Shown here in pieces: positions 25,557-34,269 of a stretch of 62,654 bases of DNA. The translations under genes and the position numbers were made by a program. The notes beneath the pieces are model-generated. The model was given only the letters and a program-made list of their open reading frames with translations, searched no databases and was not told the DNA's origin. The stretch is from an uncultured Acholeplasmatales bacterium (GTDB lineage Bacteria; Bacillota_I; Bacilli_A; ML615J-28; CAG-698): NCBI GenBank assembly GCA_937877075.1, contig CALEGD010000005.1, forward strand, positions 1 through 62,654, given 5' to 3'. The first letter of the stretch is position 1. Each line of letters opens with the position of its first letter.

Positions 25557-26227
25557 TGAAGGAAATCTTAGATTTAATTAAAGTTACCGGTATGTTTAAA
25601 GGAACACTTGAAACTTTTTATATGGTCGGAATTTCAACAATTCTAGCTTATATGATCGGTCTACCTCTGGGAATTTTGGTTGTTGTAACAGACAGGGACG
25701 GAATTAAACCGAATCGACCCTTAAACTTGATTTTCGGAACGATCATTAACCTCTTTCGTTCGATACCTTTTTTGATTCTTTTAGTCTTACTGATCCCTGT
25801 TACCCGCTTTATAATTGGTACTTCTATCGGTTCAACCGCAATGATTGTACCCTTGACTTTCGCTTCAACAACTTTCGTTGCCAGACTTGTAGAAACATCA
25901 CTCAGAGAAATTGATCAAGGCGTAATCGAACAGACTCTTTCAATGGGAGCGACTCCGATTCAAATAATCTTTAAGGTTTTCTTGGTCGAAGCAACTCCAG
26001 CGTTAATTCGAGGTTTAGCCATCACTGGAATAAATTTAATCGGTTATTCCGCATTGGCCGAAGCAGTAGCCGGTGGTGGTCTTGGTGATATTGCTATCCG
26101 CTATGGTTATCACAAATACAATTATCAAGTCATGCTTTTGACTGTGATTCTTTTGGTGGCAATTGTTCAATTGATTCAATTCGTTTTCGATAAAATTGCC
26201 GGGAAAATTGATAAAAAAAGATTATAA
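25556..26227 (+). CDS. metI: Methionine ABC transporter permease
   Basis: A 223-residue membrane protein with five predicted helices and the ABC permease EAA loop (VIEQTLSMGATPIQIIFKVFLVEATPALIRG). FGTIINLFRSIPFLILLVLLIP is typical of MetI. It forms the channel for L- and D-methionine together with MetN and MetQ. ATG 25556 is chosen because AGGAGG at 25541-25546 precedes it; two in-frame TTG codons upstream are too close to the ribosome site. The reading frames of metN and metI overlap by one base. Confidence 0.92.
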   Translation: MKEILDLIKVTGMFKGTLETFYMVGISTILAYMIGLPLGILVVVTDRDGIKPNRPLNLIFGTIINLFRSIPFLILLVLLIPVTRFIIGTSIGSTAMIVPLTFASTTFVARLVETSLREIDQGVIEQTLSMGATPIQIIFKVFLVEATPALIRGLAITGINLIGYSALAEAVAGGGLGDIAIRYGYHKYNYQVMLLTVILLVAIVQLIQFVFDKIAGKIDKKRL

Positions 26228-26237
26228 AGGAGAACTT

Positions 26238-27044
26238 ATGAAAAAAATAACAACTTTTATATTTGGAATTTTTTGTTTGTTTATTCTCTTTGGTTGCGTA
26301 TCAAAGAACAGTATCGATGATAAGAATATTGTAATTGCAGCTTCGCAAACTCCGCATTCAGAGATTTTAGAACAAACCCGTGAATATCTAGAAAACAAGG
26401 GTTATACATTAGAGATTCGGGTCTTTAATGATTATGTAATTCCTAATGAAGCAACGGTAAGCGGAGAAGTTGATGCTAACTTCTTCCAACATTTACCTTA
26501 TTTAAATGACTATAATAAAAACAATCATACCGATTTGGTTTCCGTCCTCCGGGTTCATTATGAACCACTTGGTTTGTATCAGGGAAGAAGAAATAGTTTA
26601 AATAATTTGGAGAATGCGAAAATTGCAATTGCGAATGACAATTCCAACGGAGCTAGAGGGCTGCTTCTTTTAGAATTGCAAAATATTATTACGCTTGATA
26701 GTAGTAAGGGAGCCAACGTTACCGTCAATGATATTATTGCAAATCCTTATAATATCAAAATAGTTGAACTTGAAGCAGCGGTTATTCCTTCTCAGCTATC
26801 CGATGTTGATTTTGCGGTTATCAATGGAAACTATGCCTTAGAAGCTAATATTCCAAATTCTAAATTGCTGGCAAGTGAAGAAAGTGATTCTCTTGGAGCG
26901 GAGACTTATGCCAATATTATAGCTGTAAAAGCTGAAAACAAAGACAAAGAAGCGATTAAGGTTTTAATTGAGGCCTTAAAACAAAAAAATATTTCCGAAT
27001 ACATATTAAATACATATAATGGTGTAGTTATTCCTTCGAGTTAG
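26238..27044 (+). CDS. metQ: Methionine-binding lipoprotein
   Basis: A 268-residue NlpA/MetQ-family lipoprotein. The signal peptide ends in the lipobox LFGC (Cys near residue 20). The mature part shows the family blocks ANFFQHLPYLNDYN, VLRVHYEPLGLYQ, IAIANDNSNGARGLLLL and VINGNYALEA. It captures methionine outside the cell for MetNI. The ATG at 26238 follows AAAGGAG; reading further upstream would enter metI. It is the third gene of the T-box operon. No clear terminator is visible right after it, and the next gene has its own promoter at 27087. Confidence 0.94.
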   Translation: MKKITTFIFGIFCLFILFGCVSKNSIDDKNIVIAASQTPHSEILEQTREYLENKGYTLEIRVFNDYVIPNEATVSGEVDANFFQHLPYLNDYNKNNHTDLVSVLRVHYEPLGLYQGRRNSLNNLENAKIAIANDNSNGARGLLLLELQNIITLDSSKGANVTVNDIIANPYNIKIVELEAAVIPSQLSDVDFAVINGNYALEANIPNSKLLASEESDSLGAETYANIIAVKAENKDKEAIKVLIEALKQKNISEYILNTYNGVVIPSS

Positions 27045-27086
27045 AAACTTTTAATTTTCGGATTAATCTGCAACAAAATTGAATAT

Positions 27087-27115
27087 TTGACTTTTAGATA
27101 AGATAGCAGTAAAAT
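27087..27115 (+). promoter_or_regulatory. Promoter of the AEC permease
   Basis: TTGACT (27087-27092), 17-base spacer, TAAAAT (27110-27115). Confidence 0.7.
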
Positions 27116-27176
27116 ATATATTAACAAATCGAGAAACCGATAGCAATCGTTTTTTTCGGGAAATGGAAGAAGTATA

Positions 27177-28118
27177 ATGGATATTTTATTATCGATAACG
27201 GTTGTAGCACCAATTTGTATTTACATCTTGCTGGGTATCTTTGTTAAGAAAATGAAATGGATCGGAGAAGTAGGTTTAAGTCAGACTAATAAACTTATTT
27301 ATAATATTTTTTTTCCGACTATTATGTTTGTAAATATCTATAATTCAAGTCTTGAAGAATCGCTTAATGGAAAATTAATTTTATATTTGTTTATAATGTT
27401 TTCCTTACTGTTTATTTCGCTCTATCTGGTTGTTCCGCTTATTACTAAGGAAAAACCGATACAAGGAAGTATTATTCAAGGAGTTTTTAGGGGGAACTTG
27501 ATTTTATATGCGATACCGGTACTAACCACTATCTATGGTAAAGATAATATCGCGGTAGCAACGGTAAGTATTTCGGTAATCGTTCCTTTTATAAATATTC
27601 TTGTGGTTATCCTTTTGGAAGAAAAAAGAGGTTCAAAAGCTAATTTTGGAAAACTGTTGGTCAGCATCATTAAAAACCCGATTATGCTGGGGGCTATTTT
27701 AGGTGTGATTGTAAAACTAATGGCAATCAAACTTCCGGAAGTGATTGAGAATGTAATCAAAGATATGAGTTCTGCGGTGACTCCAATTTCATTGGTGCTT
27801 CTGGGTGCAGGTTTAAATTTTTCAAAAATAAAAAAAGACAAATGGTATCTTACTTTCGTTTGCGTTTCAAAATTAGTTATTGTACCTTTGGTTTTTGTAG
27901 GAATTGCCTATTATCTCTTTGATTTCCGTGGTATTGCTCTTGCAACTATCTTCGCTTTAAGCAGTGTTCCGACGGCAGTATCTTCCTATGTTATGGCTAA
28001 AGAAATGGACGCGGACGGACAATTGTCCGGTGAAATTGTTGCTTTTACTTCTACATTCTCGATCATCACGATTTTTCTATGGATGCTCTTGCTTACTGGC
28101 ATTGGTTGGATTTCATAA
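27177..28118 (+). CDS. Auxin efflux carrier (AEC) family permease
   Basis: A 313-residue membrane protein with about ten hydrophobic segments, the layout of the AEC/BART superfamily. Family features include the N-terminal IYILLGIFVKKMKWI, a central cytosolic loop (EEKRGSKANFGKLLVSIIKNPIMLG) and the C-terminal ATIFALSSVPTAVSSYVMAKEMDADG block. Bacterial AEC permeases move malate, malonate or other small carboxylates. It follows the met operon but has a separate promoter, so a link to methionine is not implied. Substrate unknown. Confidence 0.88.
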   Translation: MDILLSITVVAPICIYILLGIFVKKMKWIGEVGLSQTNKLIYNIFFPTIMFVNIYNSSLEESLNGKLILYLFIMFSLLFISLYLVVPLITKEKPIQGSIIQGVFRGNLILYAIPVLTTIYGKDNIAVATVSISVIVPFINILVVILLEEKRGSKANFGKLLVSIIKNPIMLGAILGVIVKLMAIKLPEVIENVIKDMSSAVTPISLVLLGAGLNFSKIKKDKWYLTFVCVSKLVIVPLVFVGIAYYLFDFRGIALATIFALSSVPTAVSSYVMAKEMDADGQLSGEIVAFTSTFSIITIFLWMLLLTGIGWIS

Positions 28119-28231
28119 ATATAAGGCCTCTTCTTGGGGCTTTTCTTTTTATCAAAATAAAAAGGAGAAGGTTTAGAGTCTAATAATGAAATATAATTAG
28201 ATTAACCGAATTAATTTTACGTAAACAAACT

Positions 28232-28287
28232 AAAAAGTAGGTTTTTTTGAGTAGAAATAAACATTTCTTATTAAAAACCTACTTTTT
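28232..28287 (+). terminator. Strong bidirectional terminator hairpin
   Basis: Fifteen-base perfect stem AAAAAGTAGGTTTTT / AAAAACCTACTTTTT with a 26-base loop; it separates the AEC gene from the polysaccharide locus. Confidence 0.8.
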
Positions 28288-28289
28288 TA

Positions 28290-28739
28290 TTTGAATTATT
28301 AGTTGTAAACGCACAAAAACTTGATTATAAAAACCATCACTTTTTAGATTTATTAAGATAACTAAAATAATTTTAAACTTTATTTTTTTCTTGCATTATT
28401 TTTTCAAGTTCATCTAGATTTATTATTGTTAATATTAAAGATAAAGTAAATCTAATGTAACGATGGTGTTATTAAGATTCATGGTATTTAGTATTTTTTG
28501 TGCTTCAGGTATTTCGTTTGTTTTTCCGGAATAGAAATAGAGAATAAGGATATCTCGTCTGATGCACTGTTCCCTTTGCTTTATGGATAAGTGCCCAATT
28601 AGGATAATCTTTCAGACCCATAGCAAACCTTCACAATACGTATACGATTTTTATAACAAAAAGTTAATAAGAGCAAAAAACTTTTTTCAATTTTTTAAAT
28701 AAATTTTATTCAGTTATTCTAGCTAAGATTCAATTCTAC
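28290..28739. other. Non-coding stretch with possible gene relic
   Basis: No open frame of useful length. On the minus strand, 28440-28620 reads as a short coding-like piece (...YFYSGKTNEIPEAQKILNTM...) with frame changes, which I cannot assign to a family. The stretch ends at the first promoter of the polysaccharide locus. Confidence 0.35.
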
Positions 28740-28784
28740 TTGACTTAATAAAATAATAATGATATAATACCATTAACGTTAATG
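28740..28784 (+). promoter_or_regulatory. Locus promoter 1 with perfect CATTAACGTTAATG operator
   Basis: TTGACT (28740-28745), 17-base spacer, TATAAT (28763-28768), then the perfect 14-base palindrome CATTAACGTTAATG at 28771-28784, on the expected transcription start. This is the best example of the six-member operator family and fits LacI-family repression by steric block. Confidence 0.8.
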
Positions 28785-28849
28785 TTAGTTGGTTATATTA
28801 TAGTTTTTTATTTTTACGTTAAACAACTTTATCGATAAGGTGAAACGAA

Positions 28850-28877
28850 TTCATATTTACGAAAGCGCTTTTATAAT
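28850..28877 (+). promoter_or_regulatory. Second promoter-like site with AAAGCGCTTT palindrome
   Basis: TTCATA (28850-28855), 16-base spacer, TATAAT (28872-28877). The perfect palindrome AAAGCGCTTT (28862-28871), a core typical of LacI-family operators, fills the spacer. It differs from the CATTAACGTTAATG family, so a second regulator may act here. The -35 is weak. Confidence 0.4.
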
Positions 28878-28931
28878 CTTTTTTCGTTTTATTTTATAAT
28901 TTTGAGTAATTAAATACTAGCAATATATTAG

Positions 28932-28971
28932 AAAGGAGTTAGAAAAATTAAATAGTTAATTTATTTAATTT
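28932..28971 (+). promoter_or_regulatory. Ribosome site followed by a hairpin before the start codon
   Basis: AAAGGAG (28932-28938) is the only strong ribosome site for the next gene but is 43 bases from its ATG (28982). Between them AAATTAAATA (28945-28954) pairs with TATTTAATTT (28962-28971) around a seven-base loop. Folding brings the ribosome site to about 16 bases from the ATG, and 6 bases from an out-of-frame ATG at 28972 that opens an eight-codon frame overlapping the true start. Confidence 0.45.
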
Positions 28972-28981
28972 ATGATGAGAA

Positions 28982-31360
28982 ATGAATTATTCAATTAAAA
29001 AATTATTTGTTTTTCTTTTTTTAAGTTTTTTTGCAATAATACTCGTTGCGTGTAAAAATTCTGATGTTTTTTTTACAGTAACATTTGATGCAAATGGTGG
29101 AACATTAACCGGAGAAGCCACGGTGGAAGTAAAAAAAGATGCAAAATTAATTGCACCTGATGCTCCCACTAGAGATTTTTATGTATTTACTAAATGGTAC
29201 AAGGATCAAAACTGCACTTTAGAGTATGGTTTTGATAGTGTTGTTACTAAAGATTTTATTCTTTATGCAGGATGGAAAGACGAAGAATTAGAGATGGAAT
29301 CAGTTTCAACAATTGATGAATTTTTGAATATGGAGTTGGATGGAACCTATATTTTAAAGAACGATCTAGATTTAAAAGGTGAAAAGATTACACCAATAGG
29401 TTCATACAAACAAGCTTTCACAGGCGTTTTTGATGGTAATGGTTATTCAATCAAAAACTTTAGTTTTGAAGATGCGGAATATATGGCATTGTTTGCTGTT
29501 TTAGAAGGCACTTTAAAGAACTTAAATGTGGAAGGGATTACGGCTGCATCAAACGGAAGAACTGGAGCAACTTATCTTGGCGGTTTGGTTGCATATAATC
29601 GTGGCGGAACTATTTCTTCATGTTCGGCATCTGGAGATCTCAGTGCCGATTCGAAAAGTCTTTTATTAACAGTATATTTAGGTGGAATAGCCGGAAGAAA
29701 TGACGCGGGTATTATTGAGAACTGTTATGTTGATGTAAATTTAACAGGAAGTAATGATGCCAATGTTTATATCGGTGGAATAGCCGGATATAACGGTGGT
29801 GGAAAAAATTACGAAGGTAAAATTAGAAACTGCGTAGTCACTGGTGAAAAGTTTGAAGCTCTGGCAAGATTAAATACCGGATCCGCTTATGTTGGTGGTA
29901 TAACCGGTTATAATTTTGGTTATGTTGGCGGTAGTTATTCGATGGTTGAGTTACTAAAATCTGTAACTTGGGAATATTACAATTATGTTGCAGGTATTGT
30001 TGCTGATAATAATGGCGGTTTTATCGAAAACTGCTTCACAACTTCAAATATTACAGTTGAAACATATCACGGTAATACTTTCTTGGGGTCGGTAGTTGCA
30101 AGATTATTTATCGGTGGCGAAGTTTCTAATTCTTATGCTTTTGATGGTCAAGTTATAAATACTATCGTTACCGATGAGGCATATTGGGGACTCGGAAGAC
30201 ATTATCGTTATATTTCTCCGCTTGTTACCAAAGAAGAACTTGCGGATAGTTCTTGGTATCAAGACGTATTAAAATTAACCGAAACTTTTAGTTTTGTAGA
30301 CGGAAAGTATCCAAGTATTTTAGGTGAAGAAACTACAGTGGAATTAACTTGTCCGGAAGGAACTTATGGAAATCCGATAAAGATTAGATCTGTAGAAGAT
30401 TTCCAGAATATCGATGTTACTAAATCATATATTCTGGAAAATGACATAGATTTAACTGATGTTGATTTTGTACCGATTGGTAGTTATGAACATCCATTCT
30501 ATGGCCTTTTTGATGGAAACGGTTTTAAAATTTCCGGCCTTATGATATCTGAAGACAAGAATCTAGGTATGAATTCTTTATTCGGACATTTTAATGGAAT
30601 GATTAGAAACTTATCAGTTGAAACAGAAATTAACTATCAGTCTGAAACAGCATACCCTCAATATGTTTCTGGTCTAGCTGCTTTTGGAATTCAAGGAATC
30701 ATTGAAAAGTCCCATGCTGAGGTTCTGATTGATGTTGAAAATCCAGGAATTATTGGTGCCGGATTATTAGCATATGGCGATGATGTAAAAGTAATTGAAT
30801 CATCAACAACCGGAACAATCAATTTAAAATCCTTAAATGAATCCGCATATGCCGGTGGGTTGGTTGGTGTTACTGAAGCTGGATTAATTGAAAGCTCATA
30901 TTCTAAAGCGAATGTCACTATTTACGGAAATAATACCGTCAATGTCGGAGGTTTAATTGGAAAGAATACCGGTAATATTATTGATTGTTATTCAACGGGT
31001 AAAATAACCGGTAATGTTTCTGCTGATACAACAAGTTCACACATCTATATTGGTGGCTTGATAGCTAATAACGAAACCGGACTTGTGAAAAACAGTTATT
31101 CTAAATCAAAGATGATTGTAAGTTCAAAATACGCCGTTATCGTGAGAGGTGGTTTTGCCGGTTATAATAATGGAACCGTAGAAAATTGTTATTGGTATCA
31201 AGTTTATGAAGAGATGAATAGTTTTGGGCACTCAATTATACCAACCGATGTAACGCCTATAACTAATATATCAGATGCTGAGAATCTTTCAGAAAGATTA
31301 GGTAACGAAACCTGGAAAGATGTAAATGATAGCTTTCCGGTATTTCGTTGGCAAAACTAA
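28982..31360 (+). CDS. GLUG-repeat surface lipoprotein with InlB-type repeat
   Basis: A 792-residue lipoprotein: hydrophobic signal and lipobox (ILVAC, Cys near residue 24). Residues ~30-95 are an InlB_B/Flg_new-type repeat (VTFDANGG...FTKWYKD...LYAGW). Two long arrays follow (about 125-400 and 480-790), each opening with an IGSY..F.G.FDGNGY(S/F)IKNF motif and continuing with GLUG-type units such as YLGGLVAYNRGGTISSC, VYIGGIAGYN and YIGGLIANNETG. GLUG proteins form beta-helices used in adhesion or as surface scaffolds. As first gene of the locus it probably binds host or polysaccharide material; no enzyme motif is visible. AGGAGG of the next gene begins at its stop. Confidence 0.85.
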   Translation: MNYSIKKLFVFLFLSFFAIILVACKNSDVFFTVTFDANGGTLTGEATVEVKKDAKLIAPDAPTRDFYVFTKWYKDQNCTLEYGFDSVVTKDFILYAGWKDEELEMESVSTIDEFLNMELDGTYILKNDLDLKGEKITPIGSYKQAFTGVFDGNGYSIKNFSFEDAEYMALFAVLEGTLKNLNVEGITAASNGRTGATYLGGLVAYNRGGTISSCSASGDLSADSKSLLLTVYLGGIAGRNDAGIIENCYVDVNLTGSNDANVYIGGIAGYNGGGKNYEGKIRNCVVTGEKFEALARLNTGSAYVGGITGYNFGYVGGSYSMVELLKSVTWEYYNYVAGIVADNNGGFIENCFTTSNITVETYHGNTFLGSVVARLFIGGEVSNSYAFDGQVINTIVTDEAYWGLGRHYRYISPLVTKEELADSSWYQDVLKLTETFSFVDGKYPSILGEETTVELTCPEGTYGNPIKIRSVEDFQNIDVTKSYILENDIDLTDVDFVPIGSYEHPFYGLFDGNGFKISGLMISEDKNLGMNSLFGHFNGMIRNLSVETEINYQSETAYPQYVSGLAAFGIQGIIEKSHAEVLIDVENPGIIGAGLLAYGDDVKVIESSTTGTINLKSLNESAYAGGLVGVTEAGLIESSYSKANVTIYGNNTVNVGGLIGKNTGNIIDCYSTGKITGNVSADTTSSHIYIGGLIANNETGLVKNSYSKSKMIVSSKYAVIVRGGFAGYNNGTVENCYWYQVYEEMNSFGHSIIPTDVTPITNISDAENLSERLGNETWKDVNDSFPVFRWQN

Positions 31361-31371
31361 AGGAGGATAGA

Positions 31372-34260
31372 ATGAACAGATTTAAAAACTTATCCCTTTT
31401 TACATTATCGTTAATATTAGGATTGTTTATGCTAACAAATTTAAAGAATTTTGATGTTCAAGCAGAAGATTCCTCTCAATTTTCAGTAGTTGCAACATCT
31501 GAAAAAGAAGGTTATGAGGCCGCAAAGGCAATCGATAAAGATCTTAATACATTTTGGGAAGCAGCAGACTTAGACCCACAATCACTAACGATTGATTTAC
31601 AAAAAGTTTTCCAAGTTACTACAGTTTCTCAAACCTTTAATGTTGAAGATGTTTGGTCTTTTAAAATAGATGCATCTTTGGACGGTGAAGCTTGGGTTCA
31701 ATTAGCTGATTATTCTTTTGGTCAAAGAGGACTAGTTTTTGCCGATGACGTAAATGGATTTTATCAATATATCAAGTTAACCGTGTTTTCTTCGAGAAAA
31801 GGTTATCTTGCAACAAGTAGGGATTTTAGTGTTACGACCATGGAAATGAATGAAGGAACAAATATTGCTTTAGGAATGAAGGGCAATTCGGGAAGTTGGT
31901 CTCCTGGTTGGGAACATGAAAGAGCTTTTGACGGTGATTTAGGTACTGCATATTGTGCGAATGATGGTAGTTTCCCTCAATGGTGTGGTGTTGAATGGGA
32001 ATATATGGTTTATGTTGATACCTTAGAAATATATGTAAAAGATTATGGGACAACAAATTTTGAGATCGAAATTCTTTTAGAGAATGGATCCTGGGTTAAA
32101 TTAGTTGAAGCCGCTGATTTTGTTGGTACGCATTTTAAATTTGATGTAAAACAAGAAGTAAAAGCAGTTATCTACCGAGTATTTTATGGTCCTGGTTGGG
32201 CTAATCTGGTTGAAATGATTGTCAATGGGTTTAGAGATTTTAATCTGGTGAAACCTGGAGAAGATATTCAAGAATATGATTTTGAATATTTATCATATTT
32301 GGATAGATTAGCAATAGTTAATACTGTCGGTGATTTTAAAATTGAAGCTTCTCGTGACGGAGAAAATTGGGAAGAAATAGCTAATGAAGACACTGAATTA
32401 ACTGATGGTTATCTTCTTGTAGAAGATTATTATCAATATCTTCGTTATAATGAAAATGGCGAATATAAAAAAGATAATTTGAAGATTTTCGGAACTCAAC
32501 TAATTCGTGATTTAGCACAAGGTTTGCAAGGAAAAGTTTCTGATTATTCAGACGAAAACTTCAATGCTGAAAAAGCGACCACTAATCCTGAACATGTAGA
32601 TGGAAGGAACCAATTTTGGTGTGCCTCAACATATGGCGGCGAGCATTGGTTAATGATTGATTTAGGTAATCCATCCGTTATAAAAAAGGTTAGACAAAAA
32701 TTCCAAGATACGGGAAGTTATAAATTTAAAATTCTTGCCTCGCTCGATGGTGAAACTTGGATTACTCTTAGGGATGAATATGATGGAGCTGTGGAGGGAC
32801 AAGTTTTTGATGCATATCCGGAAGAAGATAATAATTTATTTAGATATATTGCTTTATATGAGAAGGATGTATCTTGGGCAAACAGTAATCAATTTCAAGT
32901 TTTTGGGGTTGGTTCACCGGTTCAAGAAGAATGGTGGCAATCAGAATCAGGGGTTATTCGTTATTATTTAAAACAACAAGCTGTAACTATCAATCAAATT
33001 ACTGATTTATTACCTTATTTTCAGGAATCAGGATATAAAGTTCTTGAACTTCATCAACCATATGAAGGTCTTGCTGATATTTGGGGAGGACTTGGCTCGA
33101 CTAATAATTACCAAATTGACCCTATTGTTGGTACACATGATGATTTAAAAATCTTAATAGATGAAGCTCATAAAGCAGGCATTTATGTATTCATGTTTGG
33201 AAATGTTGGTTATGCTCGTTCTACGGCTGCATTTTTCGAAAAAGCTTGTCGTGATTATGCTTTAGGAATTGAATCCGCAGAACGTGATTGGTTCTTATTC
33301 AGTAAAACTTGTCCTGACCCCACAAAATGGTTCTGGAGTGATACTGCTAATGCCTTTTACTACGGATTTTGGGGTGAAAACGGGCAAATACCTACATATA
33401 ATTTTGATAATGAAGCTTGGCGTCAAGAAACAACTAAATATGTAACATATTGGGCTAATTTCGGCTTTGACGGAATAGCGCTTGATGCCCCTCCGGTATA
33501 TTACTGGGGCAGTGCTGATCCGGTCAGTACATCTTATAGATATATTACTAATCCATTGGCTGCTATGAATGTTATGACGATTCCGGAAGGCACATCAGAT
33601 GCTAACTTTATTTATCAATATAATTATGATGTGGTTCAAAACTATAATTTAAGTTCTTGGGGCGCTGGCGGTTGGACTTTAGCCTTAGAAAAGGCAATGG
33701 CTCATAATGCTGAAGCTATTGATGAATATGTGCGTTTAAGAGACAATGCTGTTCAATTCTATGGTGTTTCCTTTGCGACTTTAACTTTTGAACAAATGTA
33801 TGAAAATGTAACATCTGAAGAAAAGTTAATGGAAGCTGCCCTACTTGTAACAACAGGACATATGGCATTCTTACATTCTGGTTCATCAGCAATGATAGGT
33901 CAAGATATTTTGCTTGATTGGCCGAAGGAAGTTCAAGAAAAAGTCGCTTCTTTGTATGCATTACAAAATAGTTTTGCTGGATTAAATGCTAACGGAGCGA
34001 GAAATAAATTATATACAAATAATGATGATTTATTTTATGCTTCCTTTAAAACGAATATGTCCGGAAGTTTAAAGAATATCAGTTTATTTAATTTTTCAGA
34101 TAAAACTGAAACTGTTACCGTTGATGTTTCAAATATTGGTACGACCAGTTTAGAAGTTGTAAACCTCTTAACAGGTGAAGTTGAAGAGGTAATGACCGAA
34201 AACGGGAAATTGATTGTAGAAATGGAATCACTTTCTTATAAAATATATAGGGTTAAATAG
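31372..34260 (+). CDS. Secreted F5/8 type C multidomain protein with amylase-like barrel
   Basis: A 962-residue secreted protein. The signal peptide ends near VQAED; there is no lipobox. Residues ~35-155, ~160-285, ~290-370 and ~375-505 are F5/8 type C (CBM32-like) modules, e.g. GTNIALGMKGN...AFDGDLGTAYCANDG and FKILASLDGETW. Residues ~515-860 form an alpha-amylase-like TIM barrel (GYKVLELHQPYEGLADIWG, HKAGIYVFMFGN, GFDGIALDAPPVYYW), and the last ~90 residues a beta domain. The Asp of GIALDAP sits where GH13 enzymes keep the nucleophile, but the preceding Arg and the DxxxNH and NHD blocks are altered. ATG 31372 follows AAAGGAGG. Probable glycoside hydrolase; substrate unknown. Confidence 0.8.
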   Translation: MNRFKNLSLFTLSLILGLFMLTNLKNFDVQAEDSSQFSVVATSEKEGYEAAKAIDKDLNTFWEAADLDPQSLTIDLQKVFQVTTVSQTFNVEDVWSFKIDASLDGEAWVQLADYSFGQRGLVFADDVNGFYQYIKLTVFSSRKGYLATSRDFSVTTMEMNEGTNIALGMKGNSGSWSPGWEHERAFDGDLGTAYCANDGSFPQWCGVEWEYMVYVDTLEIYVKDYGTTNFEIEILLENGSWVKLVEAADFVGTHFKFDVKQEVKAVIYRVFYGPGWANLVEMIVNGFRDFNLVKPGEDIQEYDFEYLSYLDRLAIVNTVGDFKIEASRDGENWEEIANEDTELTDGYLLVEDYYQYLRYNENGEYKKDNLKIFGTQLIRDLAQGLQGKVSDYSDENFNAEKATTNPEHVDGRNQFWCASTYGGEHWLMIDLGNPSVIKKVRQKFQDTGSYKFKILASLDGETWITLRDEYDGAVEGQVFDAYPEEDNNLFRYIALYEKDVSWANSNQFQVFGVGSPVQEEWWQSESGVIRYYLKQQAVTINQITDLLPYFQESGYKVLELHQPYEGLADIWGGLGSTNNYQIDPIVGTHDDLKILIDEAHKAGIYVFMFGNVGYARSTAAFFEKACRDYALGIESAERDWFLFSKTCPDPTKWFWSDTANAFYYGFWGENGQIPTYNFDNEAWRQETTKYVTYWANFGFDGIALDAPPVYYWGSADPVSTSYRYITNPLAAMNVMTIPEGTSDANFIYQYNYDVVQNYNLSSWGAGGWTLALEKAMAHNAEAIDEYVRLRDNAVQFYGVSFATLTFEQMYENVTSEEKLMEAALLVTTGHMAFLHSGSSAMIGQDILLDWPKEVQEKVASLYALQNSFAGLNANGARNKLYTNNDDLFYASFKTNMSGSLKNISLFNFSDKTETVTVDVSNIGTTSLEVVNLLTGEVEEVMTENGKLIVEMESLSYKIYRVK

Positions 34261-34269
34261 GTGAAGTAT

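Noticed and set aside
28400..28625. Minus-strand transposase relic (DDE type)
   Set aside because: Short pieces look coding, but the similarity to transposases is too weak to assign; listed only as unassigned sequence.
29560..31200. Repeats in the GLUG gene as a DNA repeat or CRISPR array
   Set aside because: The periodicity is at protein level with diverged codons; there are no identical direct repeats with unique spacers.
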